Shown: one piece after another, positions 41,201-51,335 of the stretch
Position numbering within the stretch: the stretch's first letter is position 1
Layout of the letters: every line of letters begins with the position of its first letter
The notes under the pieces: model-generated
Told to the model about the DNA's origin: nothing
The model's input: only the letters and a program-made list of their open reading frames with translations
Database searches by the model: none
Source of the DNA: CAVRQM01 sp963732775
GTDB lineage: Bacteria > Pseudomonadota > Alphaproteobacteria > Acetobacterales > Acetobacteraceae
DNA: 64,000 bases
Assembly: GCA_963732775.1 (NCBI GenBank)
Contig: CAVTAR010000003.1
Coordinates: 62,001 to 126,000 of the forward strand
Reading direction: 5' to 3'
Translations under genes and position numbers: made by a program

Positions 41201-41486
41201 CCTGGGGGCGACCGCCGAGGGCGAGATCGCGATCGCGCGCCGCACGCTCGACCTGCGCGGCACGATCGTGCCGGCCTATGCGCTGAACACGCTGCCGGGG
41301 CGCATCCCGCTGGTCGGCCGCCTGTTCAGCCCGGAGAAGAGCGGCGGCGTGTTCGCGGCCACCTACGGCGTGCGCGGCTCGTTCGACGCGCCCAGCATCA
41401 GCGTGAACCCGGCCGCGGCGGTGGCGCCGGGCATCCTGCGCCGGTTGTTCGAGGTGTTCGACGGCAGGCGGCGGGGCGCGCCGTAG
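38214..41486 (+). CDS. AsmA/YhdP-like large envelope protein
   Basis: A 1090-residue protein with one N-terminal membrane helix (VLARLLMVLLLALVAAVLALA, cut here: LLMVLLLALVAAVLALAW) and a long beta-rich periplasmic body. The C-terminal 250 residues (GGALTLEARYDD, TLYGIVDLLRGPG, TAEGEIAIARRTLDLRGTIV) fit the AsmA-like C-terminal/DUF3971 domains. Relatives form bridge-like grooves that carry phospholipid between the membranes. The GTG start at 38214 is chosen because earlier codons overlap glnE. Residues about 257-273 are a GGQV x4 repeat caused by a 12-bp DNA repeat. Confidence 0.8.
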   Translation: MSAIPGQGGAAARAWSSGAGAAGRLLQVLARLLMVLLLALVAAVLALAWRLDRGPIRLPWLAHRLEAAAAERGIPIRVGRVELAWAGFRAAADAPLEVAVAEVRSLVADRGGMPLLRLGRAQASVALPPLLTGRIVPRTLRVEGLRADLARQADGTITLGLPADSSASLSGAATQARQAPPAAFGGIAPAWRQVRDVHLHDLALAIYDAPLGLAWRVERTDLDLARDPSGVLGGHGTIVVAAGERSATLTIDADGPPGGQVGGQVGGQVGGQVGGPGTELVARLTPFDPAWLGGLAPALAPLGTLDATVTLAGRVALGRDLAPTHFALDLASGPGTVHAGSGTAPVLAAAVHVEGTPAGADATVSLRTAPRPDGPFTNFAATARVDPVAAGWRARVSATVDRVGFADLPALWPAGTGGPGTRPWISKNIVAGELAGGRLALGLELPRDLSTVALTAIDGAIDGHDLEVHWLRPVPPIVHAEGRLTVTDPDVIDIAVLGGQQSGGGLVYRGGRVHLTGIAADDQFGDIETDIAGPLADLLAVLNHPRLKLLSKRPVAMQDPAGHVAAHVAIGHLPLRDDVSMDDLAIRTTAHLTGVHLGGIAAGRDLDEGDLDLSADNDGLRVGGHASIAGIPAALKVAMDFRTGPPEEIVQEVDVTGTLDAAMLAREGIDTHGLLSGSGSLHANLRSQRGGRGDLVADADLADAGLSVPGIGFTKPAGQPTRASLHVVLDHDRLAAIERVHIEGPDLDVDGRADVAHGRPEVLHIGRLHLGPGTEAHGSVRFPMRPGQPVAVELSGPSLDASGPFRAATKTAGGAAQPAHEEGPGQPFVVDAAFDRVLLGDNRRIDAFQAHAENDGRVIRAARATGSVQGSGAGRAPFRLAIEPGAAGRRVTASVPDAGALLRTLAVADNIAGGALTLEARYDDAQPARPLAGTAVLERFRVLNAPLVARILKGATLYGIVDLLRGPGVGFTRLVMPFGYRDDTLRLTDARVYSPSLGATAEGEIAIARRTLDLRGTIVPAYALNTLPGRIPLVGRLFSPEKSGGVFAATYGVRGSFDAPSISVNPAAAVAPGILRRLFEVFDGRRRGAP
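38985..39032 (+). repeat. Four perfect 12-bp direct repeats within the AsmA-like gene
   Basis: The unit GGCGGGCAGGTG occurs four times in a row, keeping frame and coding GGQV each time. Being a multiple of three it can expand or shrink without breaking the gene. Confidence 0.9.
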
Positions 41487-41517
41487 CTCGCTCACGGACC
41501 AACTGAGCTTCGATAGG

Positions 41518-42282
41518 ATGAGAGTGGCAGTGCTCGCCGACATCCATGGGAACCTGCCTGCGCTCGAAGCGGTCCTCGCCGACGTCGGCTCGGCCGGCGC
41601 CGACCTGATCGTCCTGAACGGCGACCTTGCCGACGGCCCGTTCCCCGCCGAGACCCTGGACCGGCTCATGGCACTTGGCGAGCGCGGGCTGTGGGTGCGC
41701 GGCAACGGCGACCGCTGGCTGACCGAGGCGCGCGACGGCCGCTTCCGGCACGACGATGATGCCACGGCCCGATTGATCGAATGGGCGTCGGCCCGGCTCA
41801 CCGACGTGCATCGCACCATGCTGGCAGCGCTCCCCTCGACGCGTAGGGTGGCGCCCCCCGGCTTCGGCACGGCCGGTTTCTGCCACGCCACCGCGCGCAG
41901 CGATGACGAGATGATCCTGGTGGACAGCTCGATGGAGCACTATCGCGCCGCGTTCGAGGGCCTCGATGCGCCGACCATCGTGGTGGGGCACTCCCACATG
42001 CCCTTCGACCGGCTGTTCGACCGCAGACGCATCGTCAACACGGGCTCGGTCGGAATGCCCTACGGGCACGCAGGCGCTTCCTGGGCCTTGATCGACCGTG
42101 ACATCGTGCTTCGCCGCACGCTCTACGACGTGGAGGCGGCGGCAGCACGGATCGCCAGGACCGGAATGCCGGACGCCGAGGAGTTCATCCGCACGTGCGT
42201 CCGCTCGACGCCGAGCGACCGGGACGTGCTCGAGGCGTTCCACGCGGTCGCGCGGAAACAGGCGGCAACCCGCCTGACGTGA
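41518..42282 (+). CDS. Metallophosphoesterase (YfcE/MJ0936-like)
   Basis: A 254-residue calcineurin-type phosphoesterase. The five metal-binding blocks are seen: LADIHGN, LNGDLADG, RGNGDRW, CHAT and VVGHSHMPF. It fits the small phosphodiesterase group with two metal ions. Start ATG at 41518, 32 bases after the AsmA-like gene on the same strand. Biological substrate unknown. Confidence 0.85.
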   Translation: MRVAVLADIHGNLPALEAVLADVGSAGADLIVLNGDLADGPFPAETLDRLMALGERGLWVRGNGDRWLTEARDGRFRHDDDATARLIEWASARLTDVHRTMLAALPSTRRVAPPGFGTAGFCHATARSDDEMILVDSSMEHYRAAFEGLDAPTIVVGHSHMPFDRLFDRRRIVNTGSVGMPYGHAGASWALIDRDIVLRRTLYDVEAAAARIARTGMPDAEEFIRTCVRSTPSDRDVLEAFHAVARKQAATRLT

Positions 42283-42473
42283 CGCGCGGTGGGCAGTGCG
42301 GGCGCAACTCCGCCACGCGGGTGAACCGCCAATCGGAATGCAATGGCTCGGACTCGATGCCCCGTCCAGCCCGCGGTCGCCGTACGGCGCCGGGTGTCGG
42401 GGGGCCGCCAGGCCCAGCGCGCGATGATTGGGGAACCCTGGTCGAGGCCGTGTCGAGGTCCGACAGCTCGGCC

Positions 42474-44537
<2,064 letters not shown>

Positions 44538-44667
44538 TCCTCCCGCGTGGGTTCTCGTGCCGCCGGCGCCGCCGCGTGCCGGCTAGGCTTGACCTCCTAC
44601 CATGTCACCATATCTGCGACACTTCACGACTTTTCGTGCGCGCGGCTTCGCTAGGCCCGGCCGAGCT

Positions 44668-46305
44668 TCAGGCCCGGCCAAGTTTCTCGGCGCCGCCGCC
44701 GAGCGCGGGTCCCGCGGTCGGGTCGAAATTGTCCGGCTTGCTCGCGATCAGCGTCTGCGTCGTCAGGATCAGGGCGGCGACCGAGGCGGCGTTGCGCAAC
44801 GCGGTGCTGCTGACCTTCACCGGGTCGATGATGCCGGCCGCCATCATGTCGACAAACTGGCCGCTGCGCGCGTCGAGCCCGATGCCGGGCGGAGCCGACG
44901 AGACCCGCGCCACCACCGCCTCGGCGTCCATGCCGCAATTGCGGGCGATGCAGGCGAGCGGGCGGGTGAGCGCCCGCTGCACCAGGATCGCCCCCTCGCG
45001 GGCGCTGCCCGACAGACCGGCGACCACGCCCGCGAGGCCGGGCGCCAGTTGCAGCAGCGCGGTGCCGCCGCCCGGCACGATGCCTTCCTCGGCGGCGGCG
45101 CGCACCGCGTTGATGGAGTCCTCGATGAGCTGGGCGCGGCGCTTCTGCTCCACCGGCGTCGCCCCTCCGGCCAGGATCGTCGCGGTGCCGCCGGCGAGCC
45201 GCGCGAGCCGCTCGGAGAGCTTGTCCCGCTCGATGTTGGGCGGCGCGTTGGCCAGCAGGCGTGCCACCTGCTCGCGGCGCGCGGCCAGGGCCACCGGGTC
45301 GCCGGCGCCGGCGCTGATGACCGTCTGGTTCGCCGTGATCCGCACCTGTCGCGCCCGGCCCAGGTCGCGCGCGGTCGCGTTCTCCAGCCGGCCGCCGAGG
45401 TCGCGCGCGATCACCCGCCCGCCGGTGACGATGGCGAGGTCCTCCAGCATAGACTTGCGCCAGTGCCCGTAGTCGGGGGGGTGGATTGCGGCCACCGCCG
45501 GCCCGCCCTTCTCGCGCGCGGCGAGCAGGGCGATGACGGCGGCGGGCGCCACCTCCTCGGCGATGATCAGCAGCGGGCGCGTCGTCTCGCCCAGCAGGCC
45601 CTGGATGATCGCCACCTCGTCGGTCGTCATCACCTTGAGGTCGGTCATCAGGATAAACGGGTCGTCCAGCACCACCTGCATGGTCTCGACGTCGGTGACC
45701 ATGTGGTGCGACAGGTAGCCGCGGTCGAAGCCCATGCCGTCGACCACCTCCAGGATCGTCTCGACGCTGGTGCCGTGTTCCACCGTGACCACGCCGTTGG
45801 CGCCCGCGCGCTCCAGCGCCTCGGCGACCAGCGCGCCGGTCACGGGATCGTTGGCGGCGATCACCGCGACCGCGCGCGACTGGTGCTGGCCGTTGGGCGC
45901 GGTGGCCGAGGCGCGCAACGCCGGCAGCAGGTGCTCGATCGCCGCCTCCAGCCCGCGCACCAGTTCCACCGGGTTGGCGCCGGCGGCGAGGCACTCCAGG
46001 CCGTGCTGCACCAGCGCGTCGGCGAGCACGGTCGCGGTCGTCGTGCCGTCGCCGGCGACCTCGTTGGTCTGCATCGAGACCTCGCGCACCACCTGCGCAC
46101 CCATGTTCTCGAACGGGTCCTCGAGCTCGATCTCGCGGGCGATGCTGACGCCGTCGCGCGACACCAGCGGCGTGCCCACCGGGCGGTCGATGATGGCGTT
46201 CATCCCCTTCGGCCCGAGCGTGCCGCTCACCGCGCGGGCCAGTTGCGCGACCCCCCGGCCGAGCGCGCGGCGCGCGTCGTCGTCGTGCAGCATCATCTTG
46301 GCCAT
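44668..46305 (-). CDS. GroEL-like chaperonin linked to the monooxygenase
   Basis: A 545-residue Hsp60. The ATPase motifs are present: SGTLGPKGMNAI, GDGTTTATVLADAL (catalytic Asp) and AAEEGIVPGGGTALL. It lacks the GGM tail and has no groES next to it, so it is not the main housekeeping chaperonin but the type called MimG/PrmG in propane monooxygenase loci, where a special GroEL is needed to fold the hydroxylase large subunit. It ends 130 bases from the sigma-54 activator start and starts 57 bases from the BLUF gene stop. Confidence 0.9.
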   Translation of the reverse strand: MAKMMLHDDDARRALGRGVAQLARAVSGTLGPKGMNAIIDRPVGTPLVSRDGVSIAREIELEDPFENMGAQVVREVSMQTNEVAGDGTTTATVLADALVQHGLECLAAGANPVELVRGLEAAIEHLLPALRASATAPNGQHQSRAVAVIAANDPVTGALVAEALERAGANGVVTVEHGTSVETILEVVDGMGFDRGYLSHHMVTDVETMQVVLDDPFILMTDLKVMTTDEVAIIQGLLGETTRPLLIIAEEVAPAAVIALLAAREKGGPAVAAIHPPDYGHWRKSMLEDLAIVTGGRVIARDLGGRLENATARDLGRARQVRITANQTVISAGAGDPVALAARREQVARLLANAPPNIERDKLSERLARLAGGTATILAGGATPVEQKRRAQLIEDSINAVRAAAEEGIVPGGGTALLQLAPGLAGVVAGLSGSAREGAILVQRALTRPLACIARNCGMDAEAVVARVSSAPPGIGLDARSGQFVDMMAAGIIDPVKVSSTALRNAASVAALILTTQTLIASKPDNFDPTAGPALGGGAEKLGRA

Positions 46306-46362
46306 GGCCGTTTCCCTATCGTCGCGCCGTGGTCCGGCGTCGTCCTGTCTGCGGGCGCGCCG

Positions 46363-46851
46363 CTACGCGCCCATCCTGTAGCCTCGGGTGAGGTCGCGCA
46401 GCGTGGCGAGCACGCCGTCCTGCGCCGCGTTCGCCATCCAGGCCGCGCCCTCGCTGACGCCGGTGCGGGTCGCGGTCAGCGCGATGTCCGGCGCGCCATG
46501 CTCGCCGACATGGGCCATCGCCCAGCGCGCGAACACCCGTCCCGGCACCACGCCCTCCTCGCGCACCGCCACCGCGTCGTGGCGCGGGTCGCGCCTGATG
46601 ACGTCGAACAGCCCCAGCACCGCGTCGCGCGGTCCTTCCAGCGCCTGCGCGAACCAGTGGTCGTAGACCATCAGCGCACCGGTCAACCCGCGGGCGGCGT
46701 TGTTGGCGCGCGAGGTGCGCAGGATGCGGCCGAACTCCTCGTTCTCGGCGGCGTCGGGGGTGCGGCTGTGGCTGCGGTAGATCAGCCGGAACACCGGCTC
46801 GGCCTGGCCCGCCGGCTCGGCCTGTCCCGCCGCGTCCTGGGTGACGCTCAC
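46363..46851 (-). CDS. BLUF domain blue-light sensor protein within prm operon
   Basis: A 162-residue protein with a BLUF (FAD blue-light sensor) domain at about residues 21-120. The residues needed for the photocycle are all there by alignment to AppA: Tyr25 in LIYRS, Asn51 in ANNAARGLTGAL, Gln69 in WFAQALEG, Trp110 and Met112 in FARWAMAH. A 20-residue Gln/Ala/Glu/Pro-rich N-terminus and a short C-terminal helix region with no output domain complete it. The GTG start at 46851 overlaps the stop of the DUF59-like gene (GTGA), so it is coupled to the operon. The longer upstream ORF is a shadow. Light-dependent control of the locus is inference only. Confidence 0.85.
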   Translation of the reverse strand: MSVTQDAAGQAEPAGQAEPVFRLIYRSHSRTPDAAENEEFGRILRTSRANNAARGLTGALMVYDHWFAQALEGPRDAVLGLFDVIRRDPRHDAVAVREEGVVPGRVFARWAMAHVGEHGAPDIALTATRTGVSEGAAWMANAAQDGVLATLRDLTRGYRMGA

Positions 46852-47627
46852 GACGCCGTCTCCGCCAGGCCCTGTTCCCGCCTCGCCTCGCGCAGAAAAT
46901 GATGCAACCCCGGTTCGCCAGACGTCTCGGACGGGGCGTCGAAGCGTGCCGCGAGCAGGCCCCGGCACAGCGCGCCATTGAACTCGGCGTTGACCCCGAC
47001 CCGGCCCAGCGCCTGCAGGTAGGCGGGCAGCGTCTCGCCGCCCAGGGCGGCGCCGTGCGCGTCGACGAAGGCCCGCGGCTCGTCGTGGTCGGCGCAGACA
47101 TCGCGCCGCTCCAGGTAGCGGGCGCGCAGCCGCTCGCCGTCGTCGGAGAGGGTGAGCGCGTCGAGCGCGACCAACGGCATCGCGGCGACGACGTCCGCGC
47201 CGAGGCCGCAGGTCAGCAGGTGGCGCAGCAGCGCCTCCTGCCGGCGTTGGAACGCCTTCACCAGGAACGTGCGGCGCAACGCATCGAGGTTGCCGTCGGC
47301 GTCGCCGCCGAACGCCTGCTCGAATGAGAGCTTCCGCGCCAGGCCGTCGTTGATGGTGTCGGCGTACATGTGCTCGCCCAGCCGCACGTCAACACTGTGC
47401 ACCCACGGCAGCGCGGCCACCGCGCGGCGCATGTCGTCGGCCATCATGAAGGCGAAGTTGGCCGCGCACCAGTACGTCGGCAGCCGGAACCTCAGCGACA
47501 CCGCGCCGGTCGCGTCGGCCATGACGTCGGTGACGAAGCGCAGCTCCGTCACCGACTCGTCGAGCTCCGGATCGGTGACGCCCGCGAGCTTGCCCCAGAC
47601 CTGCGCCAGCCGATCCGCCTCGCTCAT
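46848..47627 (-). CDS. DUF59/MIP18-like iron-sulfur assembly-type protein
   Basis: A 259-residue protein. The N-terminal 100 residues match the DUF59/MIP18 (PaaD-like) fold: GVTDPELDESVTELRFVTDV then LRFRLPTYWCAANF with one conserved-type cysteine. The C-terminal part (about 110-259) has no family I recognise. Such a gene follows the amidohydrolase in mim/prm loci of actinobacteria and may help load iron or iron-sulfur clusters into the diiron enzyme or its reductase (inference). Start ATG overlaps the amidohydrolase stop (ATGA). Confidence 0.8.
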   Translation of the reverse strand: MSEADRLAQVWGKLAGVTDPELDESVTELRFVTDVMADATGAVSLRFRLPTYWCAANFAFMMADDMRRAVAALPWVHSVDVRLGEHMYADTINDGLARKLSFEQAFGGDADGNLDALRRTFLVKAFQRRQEALLRHLLTCGLGADVVAAMPLVALDALTLSDDGERLRARYLERRDVCADHDEPRAFVDAHGAALGGETLPAYLQALGRVGVNAEFNGALCRGLLAARFDAPSETSGEPGLHHFLREARREQGLAETAS

Positions 47628-48651
47628 TCCGCCGCCACCAGCTCGGGCTGCTGCGCGCGCAGCTTGCGCGCCTGGGCCACCACGTCGATGTCGTAGAGCT
47701 TGGCGGCGTTCAGGCCGAGGATCTTCTTCTTGGCCTGCAGCGTCAGGTCGACGCCCTTGTCCTTCTTGATCTGCTCCGGCAGCTCGAAGGCCATGAACTT
47801 TTCGACCAGCCAGCGCGGCGTCCAGATGCCGTAGTCGCTGCCGAACAGCAGCCGGTCCTCGCCGAGCCAGAACAGCAGCTCCGAGATCACGTTGGCGAAG
47901 TAGTCCGGCCGCGCGTGGATGAACGGCAGCGCCACCGCGAGGCCGCCATAGACGTTCGGTCTCCTGCGCCGCGATCCAGCAGAAATCGTCGAGGCGCGGC
48001 AGGCCGCAATGCTCGACGATGAAGTTCAGGTTCTGGAAGTCGGTCGCGCACATGGTCGATGTCGGCCACGTCGAACGCGTCGCGGTCCAGCGGGATGATC
48101 GTCGGCCCCTTGTGGACATGGATGTTCTTGATGCCGAGCTTCTCCGCGCGCTCGAGGTATTTGTACGCCCACGGGTCGGTCAGCTTGTAGCCGCGGCTGT
48201 CGCCCTTCCATTCGGCGGTGTAGAGCTTCACGCCCTTGAGCTTGTACTTCTCCGCCATCGCGTCGAGCGCCTCGAGCCCGACCTCGCCGTCGCGCGGATC
48301 GAACGCGCCGTTCAGGATGAAGCGGTCGGGATGCCGGTCCTTCACCACCGCGTTCTGCTCGATGGTGTTGAAGCCGTTCTTGTAGAAGTCGGTCAGGTAG
48401 GTGCACTGCAGGATCGCCATGTCGTCCGGACCGTCGACGAACAGGTCGTGGTGCATCTGCTCGGCGCCGTAATGGTCGAACTTCTCCTTCGGCCAGACCT
48501 GCTCCTTCGGGCTCAGCGCCGAGTGGTAGCCGTAGAAGCAGTCGATGAACTGCTTGCCATGAACGTTCTTCTGGTTCTCCGGGCTGGCATCCCAGAAATG
48601 GGTGTGCCCGTCGATGATGAAGATCTCTTCGCCGTCGCGCGTCTTGAACAT
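47624..48651 (-). CDS. Amidohydrolase family protein of prm locus (frame-disrupted as sequenced)
   Basis: The start ATG at 48651 has GAGGGAG upstream. It reads KTRDGEEIFIIDGHTHFWDA with the metal HxH, then about 195 residues in one frame (to DVADIDHV near 48055), a second frame (ATDFQNLNFIVEHCGLPRLD, to about 47955) and the first-type end in a third frame (LPFIHARPDYFANVISELLF, then LLFGSDYGIWTP and KKKILGLNAAKLYDID). Joined they form one COG2159 amidohydrolase of about 340 residues, as found next to propane monooxygenase genes elsewhere, where the role is unknown. Two single-base errors explain the breaks. Confidence 0.85.
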
Positions 48652-48701
48652 GCTCGTCTCCCTCGTTCGTTGCGGATGCAGCGGTCGTGCCGCCGCGGCC
48701 G

Positions 48702-49068
48702 TCAGTCGGTACTTGATGTACTGCATCGCCTCGTCCATGTTGCCGAACAGCACCACTGTGGTCGTCGTCCGGCATCACCATGCGGCCGTAATGCGTCGAC
48801 GTGCAGATCTCGAACAGGTACGGCGTCATCGGCCGGCCCAGCGCCTCGGTGATCTCGTCCATCTTGAAGACGATCTTGCCCTCGCCGTCGATGCGGATCA
48901 TCGCCGGCATGTAGGTGACCGTGATGCCCTGCTTCTTCGCCATCACCTCGGCGATGGCGCGGCTCTCGACGCTGTCGTTCATCGTCACCCCGCACTGGTG
49001 CGAGATGGTCTCCTCGAACTTCAGGTCCTTCATGTCTTGAAGATGTTGGCCGTGTGGGTCTGGCTCAT
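48702..49068 (-). CDS. prmD: Propane monooxygenase coupling protein, MmoB/DmpM-like (frame-disrupted)
   Basis: The body, from MKDLKFEE (49033), has SHQCGVTMNDSVESRAIAEVM, the start of the MmoB/DmpM effector family, and ends near 48760 with HYGRMVMPDDD; the final part VVLFGNMDEAMQYIKYR is in another frame (given in parts). Upstream, ATGAGCCAGACCC at 49068 with AAGGGAG before it codes MSQTHTANIFKT and then hits a TGA that overlaps the MKDLKF start; one missing C (AAGACCATG expected) joins them, so I take 49068 as the real start. The protein binds the hydroxylase and gates electron transfer and substrate entry. Confidence 0.8.
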
Positions 49069-49093
49069 GCTCTGTCTCCCTTGATGTGCGCGC

Positions 49094-50191
49094 TCAGCCG
49101 GCGACGATGTCGCGCACGTCGAAGCCGATCTCGGAGGCGATGGCGCGCAGGCGGTTGTGCGACTGCTCCTCGGCGTCGGCGAACTGCGCCGCCTTGACCC
49201 GCGGCTGCGACCAGATCGGCTGCATCTGCCGCGCCGCCTCGGTGGCGAGCCTGCCGTGCTTCTGCGCCCAGCCGACCAGCACCTGCCGGTTGGCCTCGCC
49301 ATGCGCCTCGTCATGCGTCAGCATGGTGAACAGCTCGACCGTGTTGGCGAGGTTGCGCTCGTAGTCGCCCTCCGCCGCCGAGACCACCGAGGGCGTGATG
49401 AAGTCGTTCTGCGCGGCGGCGAGCTGCATCACGAAGCCGCTGCGGAACAGCTCGCCCACCAGCGGCTCGAAGATCACGTTGGTGGCGAAATACTGCTCGA
49501 GATAGTCGGTGGCGCCCATGATCGCCTCGATGGCATGGCGCGTACCCTGCCAGATCGGGTCCTCCAGCCAGTGCTTCTTGCCGGCGTCGAGGTCGAACGC
49601 CTCGAGGTCCAGCGCGAGCTCGCCGAGGTACAGCGTCAGGTCCTGCGCGAAGCGCAGCTTGTACGACGAGTTGGTCAGAATCGCGTTGTTGATCATCTGC
49701 GTGTAGCCGTAGCGCTGCGCCTGCATGGTCGAGGTGCCGAGCCCGAACTCCGCGTGCTTGCAGGCGCCGAGATGGTCCTGCAGCACCTTGACCCAGGCCT
49801 TGTCGAAGCGCTTCGGCGCGCCCGAGCGGCGGCCGTTCTCGATCACGTTCTTCACCATGCCGACGATGGTCGACTGGCGCTGGTAGTGCGTGCGCTCCCA
49901 TTCCTGGTCGACGGCGCGGAACTTGTGCCAGTCGGAGCTTTTCAGCGCGGTCCATTTCTCGGTGTAGGTCGGCGTGCCGTCGGCGAACGAGATGATCCAG
50001 TCCTGCAGCAGGTAGCGCTTCGGGTCGGGCTGCACGTCGACCGTCATGTCCTCGTAGTGCGTCGCCTTGCGGCCCTTCGGCTCGAAGTAGTTGTACTTGC
50101 GGCTGTCGGAGCCCGCGAACACGGCAGACCCCGCCGCTCCCGACTTGGCCGCTGCGGGCTTGTTTGGCACGACCTGCTCGGCTGCACTCAT
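49094..50191 (-). CDS. prmC: Propane monooxygenase hydroxylase small (beta) subunit
   Basis: A 365-residue intact beta subunit of a soluble diiron monooxygenase (ferritin-like fold without metal ligands). Recognisable family parts are KGRKATHYEDMTVDVQPDP, KRYLLQDWIISFADGTPTY (in parts), EFGLGTSTMQAQRYGYTQ and LTHDEAHGEANRQVL. It pairs with PrmA to make the alpha2beta2 hydroxylase. Order A-B-C-D with the reductase second is that of the propane (group 5) monooxygenases. Its frame is intact while prmA, prmB and prmD are not. Confidence 0.93.
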   Translation of the reverse strand: MSAAEQVVPNKPAAAKSGAAGSAVFAGSDSRKYNYFEPKGRKATHYEDMTVDVQPDPKRYLLQDWIISFADGTPTYTEKWTALKSSDWHKFRAVDQEWERTHYQRQSTIVGMVKNVIENGRRSGAPKRFDKAWVKVLQDHLGACKHAEFGLGTSTMQAQRYGYTQMINNAILTNSSYKLRFAQDLTLYLGELALDLEAFDLDAGKKHWLEDPIWQGTRHAIEAIMGATDYLEQYFATNVIFEPLVGELFRSGFVMQLAAAQNDFITPSVVSAAEGDYERNLANTVELFTMLTHDEAHGEANRQVLVGWAQKHGRLATEAARQMQPIWSQPRVKAAQFADAEEQSHNRLRAIASEIGFDVRDIVAG

Positions 50192-50228
50192 GGTCCTGGC
50201 TCCCTGATTGTCGTTGACGCTCGCCGGC

Positions 50229-51276
50229 TCAGCGCGTGGCCGGGGTGAACTTGTCGAAGTAGATGCGTTCCGGCTCGACGCCGGCCATCTGCAGCACCGG
50301 CAGCACCGCGTCGATCATCGGCGGCGGCCCGCAGGAATAGGCGTCGATCTCGCCGGCCAGCGCCCCCGCCAGCGCCTCGGCGCGCAGCGTGCGGGCCACG
50401 ACCTCGTGGATGAAGCCGGTCTCGCCCGGCCACGCCTCGTCCGGCTCGGCATGCGACAGCGCCGGGATGAAGCGGAAATCGGCGAGTTGCGCGGCCAGGC
50501 CGGCGAACTGTCGAGATGGAACAGGTCGCGCGGGTGCGGGCGCCGTAGAAGAATCGCACCGGGCGCTGCTCGCCGCTTTCCACGTGGTCGTGCAGGATCG
50601 ACCACAGCGGCGACATGCCCGAGCCGCCGCCGATCAGCAGCAGCGGGCCGGGCCGGGCCTCGCGCCGGAAGCAGGTGCCGTAGGGACCCTTGGCGACCAG
50701 CCGGTCGCCGGCCTGCAGGCCGCCATCCAGCAGCGCGGAGAACGCGCCCTGCGGATATTTCTTGATGATGAACCGCAGCCGGGTCGGCTCGGACGGCGGA
50801 TTGGCCATCGAGAACGCGCGGGTGATGCCGGCGCCCGGGATCGTCAGGTCGACATACTGCCCGGCCCAGAAGCGCAGCGGCGCGTCGAGCTCGATCTCCA
50901 GCAGGCGGATGTCGTGGGTCAGTTCCGCGATCGCGGTGAGCCGGGCCTCGAATGCCTTGACCGCGATCGAGCGGCGCATCAGGTCCTCGTCGTAGTTCAG
51001 CAGCTCGACGACGATGTCGCTGTAGGCCAGCGTCCGGCACAGCAGGATGTGGTCGGTGTCGCTCTCGTAGTCGGGCAGCGCGAAGGTGGAATATTTCAGC
51101 AGCTCGATGTCGCCCTCGACCAGGCGCGACTTGCAGCTGCTGCACTGGCCCTCCTTGCAGCCGTGCATCACCGAGATGCCCTGGCGGAACGCGGCATCGA
51201 GCACCGTCTCGCCTTCTGTCACGTCCATCTCGACGCCGACCGGCTCGAAGCGAACCGAATGCACCTTGTCCGCCAT
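50229..51276 (-). CDS. prmB: Propane monooxygenase reductase (frame-disrupted as sequenced)
   Basis: The N-terminus (start 51276) is a plant-type [2Fe-2S] ferredoxin: Cys40, Cys45, Cys48 and Cys80 in HGCKEGQCSSCKS and LLCRTLA. The FAD domain has ITRAFSMANPP, the NAD domain LLLIGGGSGMSP. After FFYGARTRA (about 50545) the frame shifts twice, and the end in a third frame reads QFAGLAAQLADFRFIP, then YSCGPPPMIDAVLP and IYFDKFTPATR to a TGA at 50229. A missing C near 50545 and another near 50511 (GACCAG expected) restore it. It passes electrons from NADH to the hydroxylase. Confidence 0.88.
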
Positions 51277-51335
51277 GTCTCTCCTTCGCAGGCGAGGCGC
51301 TCCGGGGGCGGTCGCCCGCCCCCGGAGTGCCGTCG

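Noticed and set aside
37800..41891. A 1363-residue open frame on the minus strand opposite the AsmA-like gene
   Set aside because: It is a shadow in very GC-rich DNA; its composition (Ala, Arg, His, Gln-rich, no family) fits an antisense frame, whereas the plus-strand frame has a membrane helix and family motifs.
44668..46305. Main housekeeping GroEL
   Set aside because: There is no groES, the GGM tail is missing and the gene is set in the prm operon.
48026..49033. A 335-residue fusion of the coupling protein and amidohydrolase
   Set aside because: After the first 90 residues it reads the amidohydrolase in the wrong frame; it is the result of an indel.
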